Shown here: positions 52,229 through 61,331 of the stretch, one piece after another
Numbering within the stretch: position 1 is the stretch's first letter
How the letters are laid out: each line of letters begins with the position of its first letter
The notes under the pieces: generated by a model
Database searches by the model: none
Told to the model about the DNA's origin: nothing
What the model saw: only the letters and a program-made list of their open reading frames with translations
Source: Streptomyces sp. NBC_01460
GTDB lineage: Bacteria; Actinomycetota; Actinomycetes; Streptomycetales; Streptomycetaceae
NCBI RefSeq assembly: GCF_036227405.1
Contig: NZ_CP109473.1
Span: 2,542,001 to 2,606,000, forward strand
Length of the DNA stretch: 64,000 nt
Reading direction: 5' to 3'
Position numbers and translations under genes: made by a program

Positions 52229-53491
52229 GTGAGCCCGACCAATCGCACCGTGGTCGTCACCGGTATCGGCGCAACCACTCCGCTGGGTGGCGACTCCGCA
52301 TCGACCTGGGAAGGTCTGATGGCCGGCCGTTCCGGCGTCAAGCCTCTCGAGGGCGAACGTTTCGCCGAACTGCCCGTCCGGATCGCCGCCCTCGCGGCCG
52401 TCGACCCCGGCGAGGTACTGCCCCGTCCGCTCGCCCGCAAGCTGGACCGCTCGGCGCAGTTCGCGCTGATCGCGGCCCGCGAGGCCTGGGCGGACGCCGG
52501 CTTCACCGGCAAGGCCGGTGAGGACGAGAAGATCCAGCCCGAGCGTCTGGGATCGGTCATCGCCTCCGGCATCGGCGGCGTGATCACCCTGCTCGACCAG
52601 TACGACGTGCTGAAGGAGAAGGGCGTACGCCGCGTCTCCCCGCACACCGTTCCCATGCTCATGCCCAACGGCCCGGCGGCCAACGTCGGTCTCGAGGTCA
52701 ACGCACAGGCCGGCGTCCACACCCCGGTCTCCGCCTGCGCGTCGGGTGCCGAGGCCATCGGGTACGCCGTCGAGATGATCCGCACCGGCCGTGCCGACGT
52801 GGTCGTCGCCGGCGGCACCGAGGCGGCCATCCACCCGCTGCCGATCGCCGCGTTCGCCAACATGATGGCGATGTCCAAGAGCAACGACGAGCCCGAGAAG
52901 GCCTCGCGTCCCTACGACACGGCCCGCGACGGCTTCGTCCTCGGCGAGGGCGCCGGCGTCGTGATCCTGGAGTCCGCGGAGCACGCCGCCGCGCGCGGCG
53001 CCAAGGTCTACTGCGAGGTGCTCGGCCAGGGCCTGTCCGCGGACGCCCACCACATCGCGCAGCCCGAGCCCACCGGGCGCGGGATCGCCGCGGCGATGCA
53101 GAACCTGCTGGACTCCACGGACCTGAAGCCGTCGGAGGTCGTGCACCTGAACGCGCACGCCACCTCCACGCCGCAGGGCGACGTCGCGGAGATCAAGGCA
53201 CTGCGCGCGGTGCTGGGCGACGACCTCGACCATGTCGCGATCTCGGCCACGAAGTCGATGACGGGTCACCTGCTGGGTGGCGCCGGCGGTATCGAGACCG
53301 TGGCGACCGTGCTGGCGCTGCACCACCGGATCGCGCCGCCGACCATCAACATCGACGACCTCGACGAGGCCGTCGAGGCGGACGTCGTACGCGGCGAGCC
53401 TAGGGCGCTGCCCGAGGGTCCGATCGCCGCGATCAACAACTCGTTCGGTTTCGGCGGCCACAACGTCGTGCTGGCGTTCCGCTCGGTCTGA
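52229..53491 (+). CDS. fabF: 3-oxoacyl-ACP synthase II
   Basis: A 420-residue KAS II starting at a GTG (VSPTNRTVVVTGIGATTPLG) with GGAGAAG upstream. Catalytic residues: C170 (VSACASGAEAIGYA), H310 (NAHATSTPQGD), K342 and H347 (ATKSMTGHLLG). It elongates acyl chains in FAS-II. It is last in the fab operon and is followed by a strong terminator. Confidence 0.97.
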   Translation: MSPTNRTVVVTGIGATTPLGGDSASTWEGLMAGRSGVKPLEGERFAELPVRIAALAAVDPGEVLPRPLARKLDRSAQFALIAAREAWADAGFTGKAGEDEKIQPERLGSVIASGIGGVITLLDQYDVLKEKGVRRVSPHTVPMLMPNGPAANVGLEVNAQAGVHTPVSACASGAEAIGYAVEMIRTGRADVVVAGGTEAAIHPLPIAAFANMMAMSKSNDEPEKASRPYDTARDGFVLGEGAGVVILESAEHAAARGAKVYCEVLGQGLSADAHHIAQPEPTGRGIAAAMQNLLDSTDLKPSEVVHLNAHATSTPQGDVAEIKALRAVLGDDLDHVAISATKSMTGHLLGGAGGIETVATVLALHHRIAPPTINIDDLDEAVEADVVRGEPRALPEGPIAAINNSFGFGGHNVVLAFRSV

Positions 53492-53525
53492 CCCGACCGG
53501 TCGTCCGACCCGACCGGTTCCGCCG

Positions 53526-53559
53526 TGAGGCCCGCTTCCCGCCCGGGAGGCGGGCCTCA
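53526..53559 (+). terminator. Terminator of the fab operon
   Basis: TGAGGCCCGC (53526-53535) pairs with GCGGGCCTCA (53550-53559), a 10-bp perfect stem, 35 bp after fabF. Confidence 0.8.
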
Positions 53560-53654
53560 GGCGTTGCACGGCCTCGTCCGAGGCCCCGCGTCGCGCCCGC
53601 TTCCCGATCCCGGGGAGCGGGCGCTCTCCACCCGTTCGACCGGCGAGGGACGAC

Positions 53655-54266
53655 ATGCATACGACCATCAGCCCGTTCGCCCTGACGCGCTGGCAGGAGA
53701 AGCGGCCGGCCGGGGTGACGAAGTCCGGCTGGCGGGGCACGTCCGCCGAGCTCGGCGACATCCAGGTGGTGTACCCGGCGGGCCGGGACGCGCGGGACGC
53801 GGTCGCGACGGAGGTCCGCGGGGGTCTGATACCCACGGCCGTGTTCGAGACGCGTGGCCCGCACGTGGAGGTCGCCTCGATGCCGACGCTCAACGGCTCG
53901 ACGCTGCGCGTGGGGGACGGGCTCGTGCGCATGAGCCGGAACCGGTGGGCGCCGACACACCGGGGGCGCTCCCTGCATATGACGTACCTGGGCGACACCT
54001 ACCGGCTCAGGGCGATCAACCGCCGGACGTACGAGTTGTCCCGGCGGCCCGACTCCGAGGACCCCGGTTCCGTCATCACGGTGCGCCTGTCGGGCCTCGG
54101 GAGCGGCAGGAGGGTGACCGTGCGGGCGGCCGGCCGGGTCCTGCCCGCCGATGTCTGCCTCGCGGTCCTCTTCAGCGGGGTCGACCGGTCCGTGCTCACC
54201 CGGCGTGGCGCCGTACGGGCGGGCCTCTCGCGGGCTCTGGGCTTCTGGGCCGAATCCCAGGCCTGA
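53655..54266 (+). CDS. Conserved hypothetical protein downstream of the fab operon
   Basis: A 203-residue soluble protein. Beta-rich segments (WRGTSAELGDIQVVYPAG, PHVEVASMPTLNGSTLRVGDGLVRMSRNRW, GDTYRLRAINRRTYELSRR, SVITVRLSGLGSGRRVTVRAAG) suggest an all-beta fold. A C-terminal helix ends SRALGFWAESQA. I do not recognise the family. GGCGAGGGACGAC precedes the ATG. Confidence 0.75.
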   Translation: MHTTISPFALTRWQEKRPAGVTKSGWRGTSAELGDIQVVYPAGRDARDAVATEVRGGLIPTAVFETRGPHVEVASMPTLNGSTLRVGDGLVRMSRNRWAPTHRGRSLHMTYLGDTYRLRAINRRTYELSRRPDSEDPGSVITVRLSGLGSGRRVTVRAAGRVLPADVCLAVLFSGVDRSVLTRRGAVRAGLSRALGFWAESQA

Positions 54267-54393
54267 GGAGCGGCGGGCAGCCGCGTGGGCCCCGGCGCAC
54301 GCGTCCGGGGACTCGGGGGGTCCGCGGGCCCCGGGCGCAGTCGAGGGAAACGTTTCAGCTGGGTCTGCCTCGTGCCCGGGAGCCGCCGCCCCG

Positions 54394-54888
54394 TCAGACC
54401 ACCTGGTGCAGCCAGCGCACGGGCGCGCCCTCTCCCGCGTGACGGAAGGACTCCAGCTCGTCGTCCCAGGGCTTGCCCAGGAGCTTGGCGACCTCGGCCT
54501 CCAGGTCGGTCTCGCCGCGCAGGGAGCGCGCCAGCGCCGCCCGCAGCCGGTCCTCGGGGACCAGGATGTCGCCGTGCATGCCGGTGACGGCGTGGAAGAT
54601 GCCGAGCCCCGGCGTGGAGCTGTAGCGCTCCCCCTCCGCCGTGGGGCACGGCTCCGCCGTCACCTCGAAGCGCAGCAGGTCCCAGCCGCGGAGGGCCGAG
54701 GCCAGCTCCGACGCCGTACCCGCACGGCCCTTCCAGGAGAATTCGGACCGCCAGGTACCTGGAGCGGCCGGCTGTCTGATCCAGTCCAGCTGGACCCTCA
54801 CACCGAGAACACCCGCTACCGCCCATTCGACGTGCGGGCACAGCGCGCGCGGTGCGGAGTGAACGTACAGGACTCCACGTGTCGTCAC
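54394..54888 (-). CDS. DUF3145 domain-containing protein
   Basis: A 164-residue protein. MTTRGVLYVHSAPRALCPHVEWAVAGVLG and RFEVTAEPCPTAEGERYSSTPGLGIFHAVTGMHGDILVPEDRLRAAL are the conserved DUF3145 blocks, and KLLGKPWDDELESFRHAGEGAPVRWLHQVV ends the protein. DUF3145 is a small actinobacterial family that often lies near the fab operon. Function unknown. Confidence 0.9.
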   Translation of the reverse strand: MTTRGVLYVHSAPRALCPHVEWAVAGVLGVRVQLDWIRQPAAPGTWRSEFSWKGRAGTASELASALRGWDLLRFEVTAEPCPTAEGERYSSTPGLGIFHAVTGMHGDILVPEDRLRAALARSLRGETDLEAEVAKLLGKPWDDELESFRHAGEGAPVRWLHQVV

Positions 54889-55250
54889 CGGGACCTCCAG
54901 TGTGGGACGAGGTTCGCCTTCCCCAGCGGCCTCGCGCCCGTACCGTCTCTTCCCGGCCGGATCCCGAGGTTGTCATCAGTAAACAGCATCGGGAGTGAAT
55001 CTCCAGAAAAGGGACAGTATGTGACGTGAGTTAACTTACCGGACCCACTGATGTGTCTGCGGGCCGGGCGGGCGCCACTGGTTCGACGGGGAAAAGCTAC
55101 CGTGCGCCGGGGCCGGTTGTGTGACGTACCGTCGGTCCCGGGCCCGTGATTCGCTCAGCATTCACCCGCGAGGGCGCGAGGGCCCGCCACCTGGGGCTGT
55201 CCGGTTGTGCCAGGGGCACCATCACCCGGGTGACCGGAGGGGAGACAGTC
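54889..55250. other. Divergent intergenic region before the SGNH lipoprotein
   Basis: No gene was seen in these 362 bp. AGTTAACT (55029-55036) is a short palindrome in an AT-rich patch. It should contain promoters for DUF3145 (minus) and the lipoprotein (plus). Confidence 0.5.
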
Positions 55251-56165
55251 ATGCCTGAGCGTGTGTCACGTCGCCGTGCCCGGGGCGCCGCGGTCACTCT
55301 GACGGCGGTCGCGCTCGCCGCCTCCGCCGCGCTCACCGGCTGCTCCTCCGACGGGACGCCCGCCCCCCGGAGCGCCGCCGGCACCCGGAGCCCTTCCCCC
55401 TCGCCGACACCGGCGTGGGACGCGAGCCCCGCCTCGGTCGCCGCGGTCGGGGACTCCATCACGCGGGGCTTCGACGCCTGCTCGGTGCTGGCCGACTGCC
55501 CCGAGGTGTCCTGGGCGACCGGGACCGACGGCGGGGTGCGGAGCCTCGCCGTACGCCTGCTGGGCGTGTCGAAGGCGGCCTCGCACAGCTGGAACCACGC
55601 CGTGTCGGGCGCCCGGATGGCCCAGCTCCCGGAGCAGATGGCGCTGGCGGCGAAGGACCGGCCGGAGCTGGTCACGGTGATGATCGGCGCGAACGACGCC
55701 TGCCGTGACTCGGTGCGGCTGATGACCCCGGTGGCGGACTTCCGGACCTCCTTCGAGGCCTCGATGCGGCAGTTGCGCGCCGCGGCGCCGAGGTCGCAGG
55801 TGTACGTGTCGAGCGTGCCGGATCTCAAGCGGCTCTGGTCGACCGGGCGGGAGAACCCGCTGGGCAAGCAGATCTGGAAGCTGGGGATCTGCCGGTCGAT
55901 GCTGGCCGACGCGGACGACATGGGGCCGACGGCCGTCGCGCGCCGCGACGCGGTGCGGGAGCGGGTCGTCGCGTACAACGAGGTGCTGCGGGAGGTCTGC
56001 GCCCGGGACGAGCGCTGCCGCTACGACGGCGGGGCGGTGTTCGACTACCGGTTCACCGGTGAGCAGCTCAGCGAGTGGGACTGGTTCCACCCGGGGCGCG
56101 ACGGCCAGGCCAGGCTCGCGGAGATCGCTTACCGCACGGTCACGGCGGCCGGTCCCCCGGCGTAA
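55251..56165 (+). CDS. SGNH/GDSL hydrolase lipoprotein
   Basis: A 304-residue exported esterase. The lipobox ALTGC has C31. After a Ser/Pro-rich linker, block I is AAVGDSITRGFD with catalytic S69; block III is MIGANDAC; block V is a WDWFHPGRDG with catalytic Asp and His. SGNH enzymes deacylate lipids or polysaccharides. GGGGAGACAG precedes the ATG. It lies 11 bp upstream of galactose mutarotase. Confidence 0.92.
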   Translation: MPERVSRRRARGAAVTLTAVALAASAALTGCSSDGTPAPRSAAGTRSPSPSPTPAWDASPASVAAVGDSITRGFDACSVLADCPEVSWATGTDGGVRSLAVRLLGVSKAASHSWNHAVSGARMAQLPEQMALAAKDRPELVTVMIGANDACRDSVRLMTPVADFRTSFEASMRQLRAAAPRSQVYVSSVPDLKRLWSTGRENPLGKQIWKLGICRSMLADADDMGPTAVARRDAVRERVVAYNEVLREVCARDERCRYDGGAVFDYRFTGEQLSEWDWFHPGRDGQARLAEIAYRTVTAAGPPA

Positions 56166-56176
56166 AGTTCTTGATC

Positions 56177-57169
56177 ATGACGACGGGTGCGGCGGTACAG
56201 AGCGAAGACTTCTCCACACGCGCGGACGGCACACCGGTCCGCCGCTGGACCCTGGAGCGCGCGGGCGTCCGGGTGCGGGTGCTGACGTACGGCGCCGTGG
56301 TGCAGTCGGTGGAGATCCCCGGCAGGGACGGCGCCCGCGCCGAGGTGGCCCTGGGGCTGCCGGACGTCACGGCGTACGAGACCCACACCGGTCCGTACTT
56401 CGGCGCCGTGGTCGGCCGGTACGCGAACCGGATCGCGGGCGGGTCCTTCGTCCTCGACGGGCGGACGCACCGGGTCACGAGGAACGAGGGCCGCAACACC
56501 CTGCACGGCGGAGGGCGCGGCTTCGACAAGCGCGTGTGGGACGCCGAGGAGGTGCCCGGCGGTGTACGGCTCTCCCTGGTCGCCGAGGACGGCGAGGAGG
56601 GCTTCCCGGGGCGGCTGGCCGTCTCGGTGGCGTACACCCTGGACGAGGACGGCGCGCTGCGGATCGACTACCGGGCGACGACGGACGCGCCGACCGTGGT
56701 GAACCTGACGAACCACACGTACTGGAACCTGGCCGGGGCGGACAGCGGGAGCGCGCTCGGGCACGAACTGCGGCTCGCGGCCGGGCGGATCACCCCGGGG
56801 GACGAGGAGTCGATCCCCACGGGCGAGTTCGTACCGGTGGAGGGCACCAGGTTCGACTTCCGGGAGCAGAAGCCCGTGGGTCCGGGTTACGACACCAACT
56901 ACGTGCTGGAGGAGACCGGCGGGGAGCCGGTCGCCGAGCTCTACGACCCCGCGTCGGGTCGTCTGCTGACGGTCCGCACGACGGAACCGGGGCTCCAGCT
57001 CTACACCGCCGACCACTTCGAAGGGGACCCCTTCGTGCCGTGCGCCGGGATCGCCCTGGAGACGCAGCACTTCCCGGACGCGCCGAACCGCCCGGAGTTC
57101 CCGAGCACCGTGCTGCGGCCGGGCGAGGAGTTCACCTCCACGACGGTGTACGGATTCTCCGTGCGCTGA
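56177..57169 (+). CDS. galM: Aldose 1-epimerase (galactose mutarotase)
   Basis: A 330-residue GalM. GAVVGRYANRIAGGSFVLDG (about 74-93) and NTLHGGGRGFDKRVWD (about 106-121) carry the catalytic His region. TVVNLTNHTYWNLAG (about 174-188) holds the second His, and LETQHFPDAPNRPEFPSTVL the conserved end with the catalytic Glu. It interconverts alpha and beta anomers of aldohexoses. TAAAGT (56163-56168) overlaps the stop of the upstream gene and lies 8 nt before the ATG. Confidence 0.93.
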   Translation: MTTGAAVQSEDFSTRADGTPVRRWTLERAGVRVRVLTYGAVVQSVEIPGRDGARAEVALGLPDVTAYETHTGPYFGAVVGRYANRIAGGSFVLDGRTHRVTRNEGRNTLHGGGRGFDKRVWDAEEVPGGVRLSLVAEDGEEGFPGRLAVSVAYTLDEDGALRIDYRATTDAPTVVNLTNHTYWNLAGADSGSALGHELRLAAGRITPGDEESIPTGEFVPVEGTRFDFREQKPVGPGYDTNYVLEETGGEPVAELYDPASGRLLTVRTTEPGLQLYTADHFEGDPFVPCAGIALETQHFPDAPNRPEFPSTVLRPGEEFTSTTVYGFSVR

Positions 57170-57294
57170 GGCTCAACTCCCCCTGGTCCGAGCCGTGTCA
57201 ACACCGATCGACCAAGATCACCGGCGGGTGAATCAGCGCGCCGGGGGCGCGTCCGCGACGGTCCCGGAGGGTCCCGCACAGCAGGGTGATCACC

Positions 57295-59229
57295 ATGACC
57301 TCACCCGCAGACGCATCGCCGTCCGCCCTGCCCTCCCGCCGCTCCCTGATCGCGGGTGCCACCGCCGGTGCCGCGGTCCTCGCCGTGAACGCCGCCGCCC
57401 CGTCCGCGGGGGCCACGACGCCCCGGGCCGCTGCCGCCGCGCCGGGAGCGGCGCCCGGATCCGACCGGGACGCCGCTCTCACCGTCGCCCGGGCCATCCT
57501 CGTCCGCGACGAGAACGACAAGGACCTGATCCCCGGCTACCGCGAGGTCCTGCTGGGCAAGGGCCTGCCCCGCACCCGGGCCGCACGCAAGAAGGTGCTG
57601 GTCGTCGGCGCGGGGCCGGCGGGGCTCACCGCGGCGCGGCTCCTCCACGACGCGGGGCACGACGTCACCGTGATCGAGGCCAACGGCAACCGTGTCGGCG
57701 GCCGCATCAAGACCTTCCGGGCCGGCGGCCACGAGCAGTCGGAACCGCCCTTCGCCGACCCCAAGCAGTACGCCGAGGCCGGCGCGATGCGCATCCCGGA
57801 CAGCCATCCGCTGGTCACCGGGCTGATGGCCGGCCTCGGGCTGAGGACCCGCCGCTTCCACCTGGTCGACGTGGACACCGAGGGGCGCCCCGCCAACCGC
57901 ACCTGGATCCACGTCAACGGCGTCCGTGTCCGCCGCGCCGACTACGCCGCGAAGCCGCAGGCGGTCAACCGCTCCTTCGGCGTCCCGGCGGCCTACGAGA
58001 ACACCCCCGCCTCGCAGATCGTGCGGGACGCGTTCGCCCCCGTACGCGCGGAGATCGAGGGCAAGGAGGGCAGCGAACTGGTCGAGGGCTGGGCGACCGT
58101 CCTCCAGCGCTACGGGCACTTCTCGATGTTCCGGTACATGACCGAGGTGGCGAAGCTCGACGAGCGCACCGTCGACCTCATCGGCACCGTCGAGAACATG
58201 ACCTCGCGGCTCCATCTCGCCTTCCTGCACAGCTTCATCGGGGCTTCGCTGATCAGCCCGGCGACCTCCTTCTTCGAGCTTCCCGACGGCACCGCGACGC
58301 TGGTCGACGCGATGTACGCGCAGGTGAAGGACCTGGTGCACCTGGACCGCCGGGCCACCCGGATCAACCACACCGAGGACGGGGTGAGCGTGGAGACCGT
58401 CTCCGAGGGCCGGGGCGGCCCCGTCGTCCGGGAGACCTTCACCGGCGACCGGGCGATCGTCACCGTGCCCTTCTCCGGGATGCGGCACCTCCCGGTGGTC
58501 CCGGCGCTCTCGTACGGCAAGCGGCGCGCGATCACCGAGGTCCACTACGACGCTGCGACCAAGGTGCTGCTCGAATTCAGCCGCCGCTGGTGGGAGTTCG
58601 ACGAGGCGGACTGGAAGCGTGAGCTGGGAGAGGTGCGGCCCGGGCTCTACGAGGAGTACCGGGCGGGGAAGGCCCCGGCCGACGGTTCGCTGCTGGGCGC
58701 GCACCCCTCCGTGCCGCGCGGCCACATCCCGCCCAACCAGCGGGTGCACTACGCGGCCTTCCGCGCGACCGCCCGTGACCAGCCCGAGGCGGCCCACGTC
58801 ATCGGCGGCGGCTCGGTGACCGACAACGCCAACCGCTTCATCTACCAGCCCTCACACCCGGTCGAGGGCAGCCGGGGCGGGGTCCTGCTCGCCTCCTACA
58901 GCTGGGCCGACGACGCCCTGAAGTGGGACTCGCTGGACGACGACGAGCGCTATCCGCACACCCTGGGCGGCGTCCAGGACGTGTACGGGCAGCGGATCGA
59001 GGTCTTCTACACGGGCGTCGGCCGCACCCAGTCCTGGATGCGTGACCCGTACGCGTACGGCGAGGCGTCGGTGCTCCTGCCGGGCCAGCACACCGAGCTG
59101 TTCCCGGACGTGCGGACCCCGGAGGGGCCGCTGCACTTCGCGGGCTGCCACACCTCCGTCAAGCCGGCCTGGATCGAGGGCGCCCTGGAGTCCGCGGTCC
59201 GGACGGCGCTGGAGGTCCACGGCGCCTGA
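57295..59229 (+). CDS. L-glutamate-oxidase-like FAD-dependent amino-acid oxidase, Tat-exported
   Basis: A 644-residue protein. A twin-arginine signal ([17 protein letters not shown], about 14-30) is followed by the FAD dinucleotide motif [17 protein letters not shown] (about 101-117) and [10 protein letters not shown]. Many blocks match L-glutamate oxidase of Streptomyces sp. X-119-6: [66 protein letters not shown]. The substrate-binding R305 and H312 known in that enzyme are present at [14 protein letters not shown] (residues 301-314), from recalled numbering. Reaction: L-Glu to 2-oxoglutarate, ammonia and H2O2. ATG 57295 is preferred to GTG 57286. Confidence 0.88.
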   Translation: MTSPADASPSALPSRRSLIAGATAGAAVLAVNAAAPSAGATTPRAAAAAPGAAPGSDRDAALTVARAILVRDENDKDLIPGYREVLLGKGLPRTRAARKKVLVVGAGPAGLTAARLLHDAGHDVTVIEANGNRVGGRIKTFRAGGHEQSEPPFADPKQYAEAGAMRIPDSHPLVTGLMAGLGLRTRRFHLVDVDTEGRPANRTWIHVNGVRVRRADYAAKPQAVNRSFGVPAAYENTPASQIVRDAFAPVRAEIEGKEGSELVEGWATVLQRYGHFSMFRYMTEVAKLDERTVDLIGTVENMTSRLHLAFLHSFIGASLISPATSFFELPDGTATLVDAMYAQVKDLVHLDRRATRINHTEDGVSVETVSEGRGGPVVRETFTGDRAIVTVPFSGMRHLPVVPALSYGKRRAITEVHYDAATKVLLEFSRRWWEFDEADWKRELGEVRPGLYEEYRAGKAPADGSLLGAHPSVPRGHIPPNQRVHYAAFRATARDQPEAAHVIGGGSVTDNANRFIYQPSHPVEGSRGGVLLASYSWADDALKWDSLDDDERYPHTLGGVQDVYGQRIEVFYTGVGRTQSWMRDPYAYGEASVLLPGQHTELFPDVRTPEGPLHFAGCHTSVKPAWIEGALESAVRTALEVHGA

Positions 59230-59239
59230 CGGGGTGCGG

Positions 59240-59270
59240 GGCCCCCGGACCCGGCCGCGGTCCGGGGGCC
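59240..59270. terminator. Bidirectional terminator
   Basis: GGCCCCCGGACC (59240-59251) and GGTCCGGGGGCC (59259-59270) form a perfect 12-bp stem between the convergent oxidase and EI24 genes. Confidence 0.8.
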
Positions 59271-59273
59271 TCC

Positions 59274-60065
59274 TCAGTCCTTGTGCAGGGTGTACGGCGA
59301 CGCGGGGGCCCGCGCCGGCTCGGCCTCGGGCGGCCCGGCGAGGTCGCGGGCCAGCAGGGTGGCCCCGGCGACGGCGCCCGGCATCAGGAGCACGGCGACG
59401 AAGGGGACGACGAAGGCGAGCGCGAGCGGGACGCCGAAGCCGAGGACCGCCATGCGTCGGCCGCGCAGCAGCGTGAGCCGGTCCTTCAGGACCATGCCCC
59501 GGCGCTGGAGGGCGACGGCGGTGAGCTCCTCGGAGAGGAAGTAGCCGGAGACGCAGAAGCCGAGGGCGGGGACCACGGTCTGCCCGACGACGGGGATGAA
59601 GCCGAGGGCGAAGAGCAGCACCCCGTAGAGCGCGACCCGCAGCAGGATACGGACGGAGTCGCGGGCGGAGATCCACAGCTCGCGCCAGAGCGGCAGGCCC
59701 GACTCGGGCACCTCGCCGCCCTCGCTGCGGTCGACCGCCTCGGAGAGCGACTCGTAGAACGGCTGGCCGACCAGCAGGGTCGCCGCGGTGAAGGTGATGA
59801 CCGCGAGGAATATCCCGAACACGAAGACCAGGGCGGTCAGTGTGTTGCGCAGGAGGCCCAGCCAGGGCGACGACCAGTCGTCGGCGAACGGGGTGGCCCA
59901 GCCGACGAAGTCGTCCGCGCCGTAGCCCAGGCCGACGAGCGCGCCCGCGTAGACGACGAGGGTGATCAGCGCGGGCAGCAGGCCGAACCCGAACCACCGG
60001 CCGTGCCCGAAGGCCCAGCGCTGGCCCTTGACCAAGTAACCGAAACCCGCCCCGAGATCACTCAT
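59274..60065 (-). CDS. EI24 domain-containing membrane protein (CysZ-like)
   Basis: A 263-residue protein with four to five membrane segments. GQRWAFGHGRWFGFGLLPALITLVVYAGALVGLG opens the EI24/CysZ fold, VGQPFYESLSEAVDRSEG is the conserved cytoplasmic motif after the second helix, and ALGFIPVVGQTVVPALGFCVSGYFLSEE is the re-entrant signature. CysZ transports sulfate; actinobacterial members are less defined. It is divergent from the sugar-acid cluster. Confidence 0.92.
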   Translation of the reverse strand: MSDLGAGFGYLVKGQRWAFGHGRWFGFGLLPALITLVVYAGALVGLGYGADDFVGWATPFADDWSSPWLGLLRNTLTALVFVFGIFLAVITFTAATLLVGQPFYESLSEAVDRSEGGEVPESGLPLWRELWISARDSVRILLRVALYGVLLFALGFIPVVGQTVVPALGFCVSGYFLSEELTAVALQRRGMVLKDRLTLLRGRRMAVLGFGVPLALAFVVPFVAVLLMPGAVAGATLLARDLAGPPEAEPARAPASPYTLHKD

Positions 60066-60132
60066 GGCCTCAGCCTACGTGCGCGAACCATTGACACGTT
60101 CCCGGGCCCGAATTACGGTCACGCCAGCATTT

Positions 60133-60156
60133 CGAACGAGTGACGAAATACCGAAC
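60133..60156 (+). promoter_or_regulatory. Shared upstream motif of the sugar-acid cluster (copy 1)
   Basis: CGAA-N7-CGAAATACCGAAC lies 20 bp before the dehydratase start. An identical CGAAATACCGAAC, with a CGAA at the same distance, recurs before 62459. ATTTCG-N9-CGAAAT (60129-60149) is a partial inverted repeat over it. It is probably the operator of a pathway regulator encoded elsewhere. Confidence 0.65.
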
Positions 60157-60176
60157 ACCGTGGAGAGGCAACACCC

Positions 60177-61331
60177 GTGCGCATCACCGGAATCACCACG
60201 CACGTCGTCGGCACGCCGTGGCGCAACCTCACCTACGTCCAGGTGCACACCGACGAGGGTCTCACCGGAGTCGGCGAGACCCGGATGCTGGGCCGCACGG
60301 ACGCGCTGCTCGGCTACCTGGGTGAGGCGTCGGCCAATCACATCACCGGCTCCGACCCGTTCGCGGTCGAGGACCTCGTCAAGCGGATGAAGTACGGCGA
60401 CTACGGCCGGGCCGGGGAGATCGTGATGTCCGGCATCGCGGTGATCGAGATGGCCTGCTGGGACATCAAGGGCAAGGCGCTGGGCGTCCCCGTCTGGCAG
60501 CTGCTCGGCGGGAAGGTCACCGACCGGGTCAAGGCCTACGCCAACGGCTGGTACACCACCGAGCGCACCCCGGAGGCGTACCACAAGGCGGCGCAGGGGG
60601 TCGTCGAGCGCGGGTACCGGGCGCTGAAGATCGACCCGTTCGGCACGGGCCACTTCGAGCTGGGCCAGGAGGAGACCCGCTACGCCGTGTCCCTCATCGA
60701 GGCCGTGCGGGACGCCATCGGCCCCGACACCGAGCTGATGCTGGAGATGCACGGACGGTTCAGCCCGTCTACGGCGGTGCGGATCGCCCGCGAGATGGCA
60801 CCGTTCAGGCCGGCGTGGCTGGAGGAGCCGGTGCCGCCGGAGAACCTCAAGGCGCTGGCCAAGGTGGCGGAGAAGGTCGACCTGCCGATCGCGACGGGTG
60901 AGCGCATCCACGACCGGATCGAGTTCCGTGAGCTCTTCGAGTCGCAGGCAGCCGACATCATCCAGCCGGACGTCGGCCACATCGGCGGCATCCTGGAGAC
61001 CCGCAAGCTCGCGGCGACCGCCGAGACCCACTACACGCTCATCGCCCCGCACAACGTGGGCGGCTCGGTGCTGACCGCGGCGAGCCTCCAGGTCGCGGGC
61101 TGCACCCCCAACTTCAAGATCCTCGAACACTTCAACGACTTCGCGGACGCGGACATCAAGAAGGTCGTCAAGGGAGCCCCCGCCGTCGACCCCGCCACCG
61201 GCTGCTTCGAGCTCTCCGACGCCCCCGGGCTCGGCGTGGAGCTGGACGTGGACGCGGCGGCGGAGTTCCCGCAGCAGCAGGCGCGGTTCGACCTGTGGGC
61301 GGACGGCTGGGAGAAGAGGCAGCCCAAGTGA
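60177..61331 (+). CDS. Enolase-superfamily sugar-acid dehydratase (MR/MLE family)
   Basis: A 384-residue enzyme of the mandelate racemase group. GVPVWQLLGG, EMHGRFSPSTAVRIARE (second metal ligand area), WLEEPVPPENLKALAKV, GERIHDR and IQPDVGHIGGILETRKLA mark the barrel; HNVGGSVLTAASLQVA is the catalytic His loop. The layout fits galactonate-type dehydratases; exact substrate unproven. Metal ligands D, E, E are visible in the order expected. GTG at 60177 has GGAGAGG upstream. It overlaps the next gene by 4 bp. Confidence 0.88.
   Translation: MRITGITTHVVGTPWRNLTYVQVHTDEGLTGVGETRMLGRTDALLGYLGEASANHITGSDPFAVEDLVKRMKYGDYGRAGEIVMSGIAVIEMACWDIKGKALGVPVWQLLGGKVTDRVKAYANGWYTTERTPEAYHKAAQGVVERGYRALKIDPFGTGHFELGQEETRYAVSLIEAVRDAIGPDTELMLEMHGRFSPSTAVRIAREMAPFRPAWLEEPVPPENLKALAKVAEKVDLPIATGERIHDRIEFRELFESQAADIIQPDVGHIGGILETRKLAATAETHYTLIAPHNVGGSVLTAASLQVAGCTPNFKILEHFNDFADADIKKVVKGAPAVDPATGCFELSDAPGLGVELDVDAAAEFPQQQARFDLWADGWEKRQPK

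Noticed and set aside
50767..52884. A 705-codon minus-strand frame
   Set aside because: Antisense shadow of fabH-acpP-fabF.
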